Source of the DNA: DASSKW01 sp035690065
GTDB lineage: Bacteria; Pseudomonadota; Gammaproteobacteria; Natronospirales; REEB76
DNA: 5,506 bases
Direction: 5' to 3'
Assembly: GCA_035690065.1 (NCBI GenBank)
Contig: DASSKW010000032.1
Coordinates: 1 to 5,506 of the forward strand
Shown here piece by piece: positions 5,464 through 5,506 of this stretch (position 1 is the first letter of the stretch; every line of letters starts with the position of its first letter). Both the position numbers and the translations under genes were made by a program. The notes under the pieces are model-generated. The model searched no databases and was not told where the DNA came from. It saw nothing but the letters and a program-made list of their open reading frames with translations.

Positions 5464-5506
5464 ATTGGCGAGTATTCCGTCCAAGTCTGCTATCGGTCAT
5501 GTAATC

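Overview
The window looks like a chromosomal segment of a moderately GC-rich proteobacterium. AhcY and MetK both read as beta/gamma-proteobacterial types. An S-adenosylhomocysteine (SAH) riboswitch, a class known mainly from beta- and gammaproteobacteria, lies in front of ahcY. From memory the AhcY sequence is closest to Burkholderia-like betaproteobacterial enzymes, but no search was run, so the genus is open.

Left half (about 60-2935, minus strand): a two-gene activated-methyl-cycle unit. metK (S-adenosylmethionine synthase) comes first, from a candidate promoter near 2905-2933. A 110-bp gap follows, filled almost entirely by a complete SAH riboswitch (P1, P2 and the P4 pseudoknot can all be drawn). 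Then comes ahcY (adenosylhomocysteinase), ending in a perfect 13-bp hairpin terminator at 60-89. MetK makes SAM, methyltransferases turn it into SAH, and AhcY removes SAH. The riboswitch lets SAH raise ahcY expression separately from metK.

Middle (3027-4820, plus strand): two exported proteins of unknown function, one periplasmic-type protein with a cleavable signal peptide and one small lipoprotein. They are separated by about 650 bp without a convincing gene. That gap is AT-richer and holds two clean inverted repeats and a pair of extragenic repeats of the 'CTGGAT...CCGGAATGACGG' kind.

Right end (about 4905-5463, plus strand): a monocistronic gene for a 97-residue single-RRM RNA-binding protein. 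It has an extended -10 promoter, a leader of roughly 140 nt, a C-rich direct repeat at the promoter and a strong intrinsic terminator.

No wholly new system is evident. The best-supported item of interest is the intercistronic SAH riboswitch with a visible route to controlling the ahcY ribosome binding site. The two exported proteins and the structured gap are the least explained parts.
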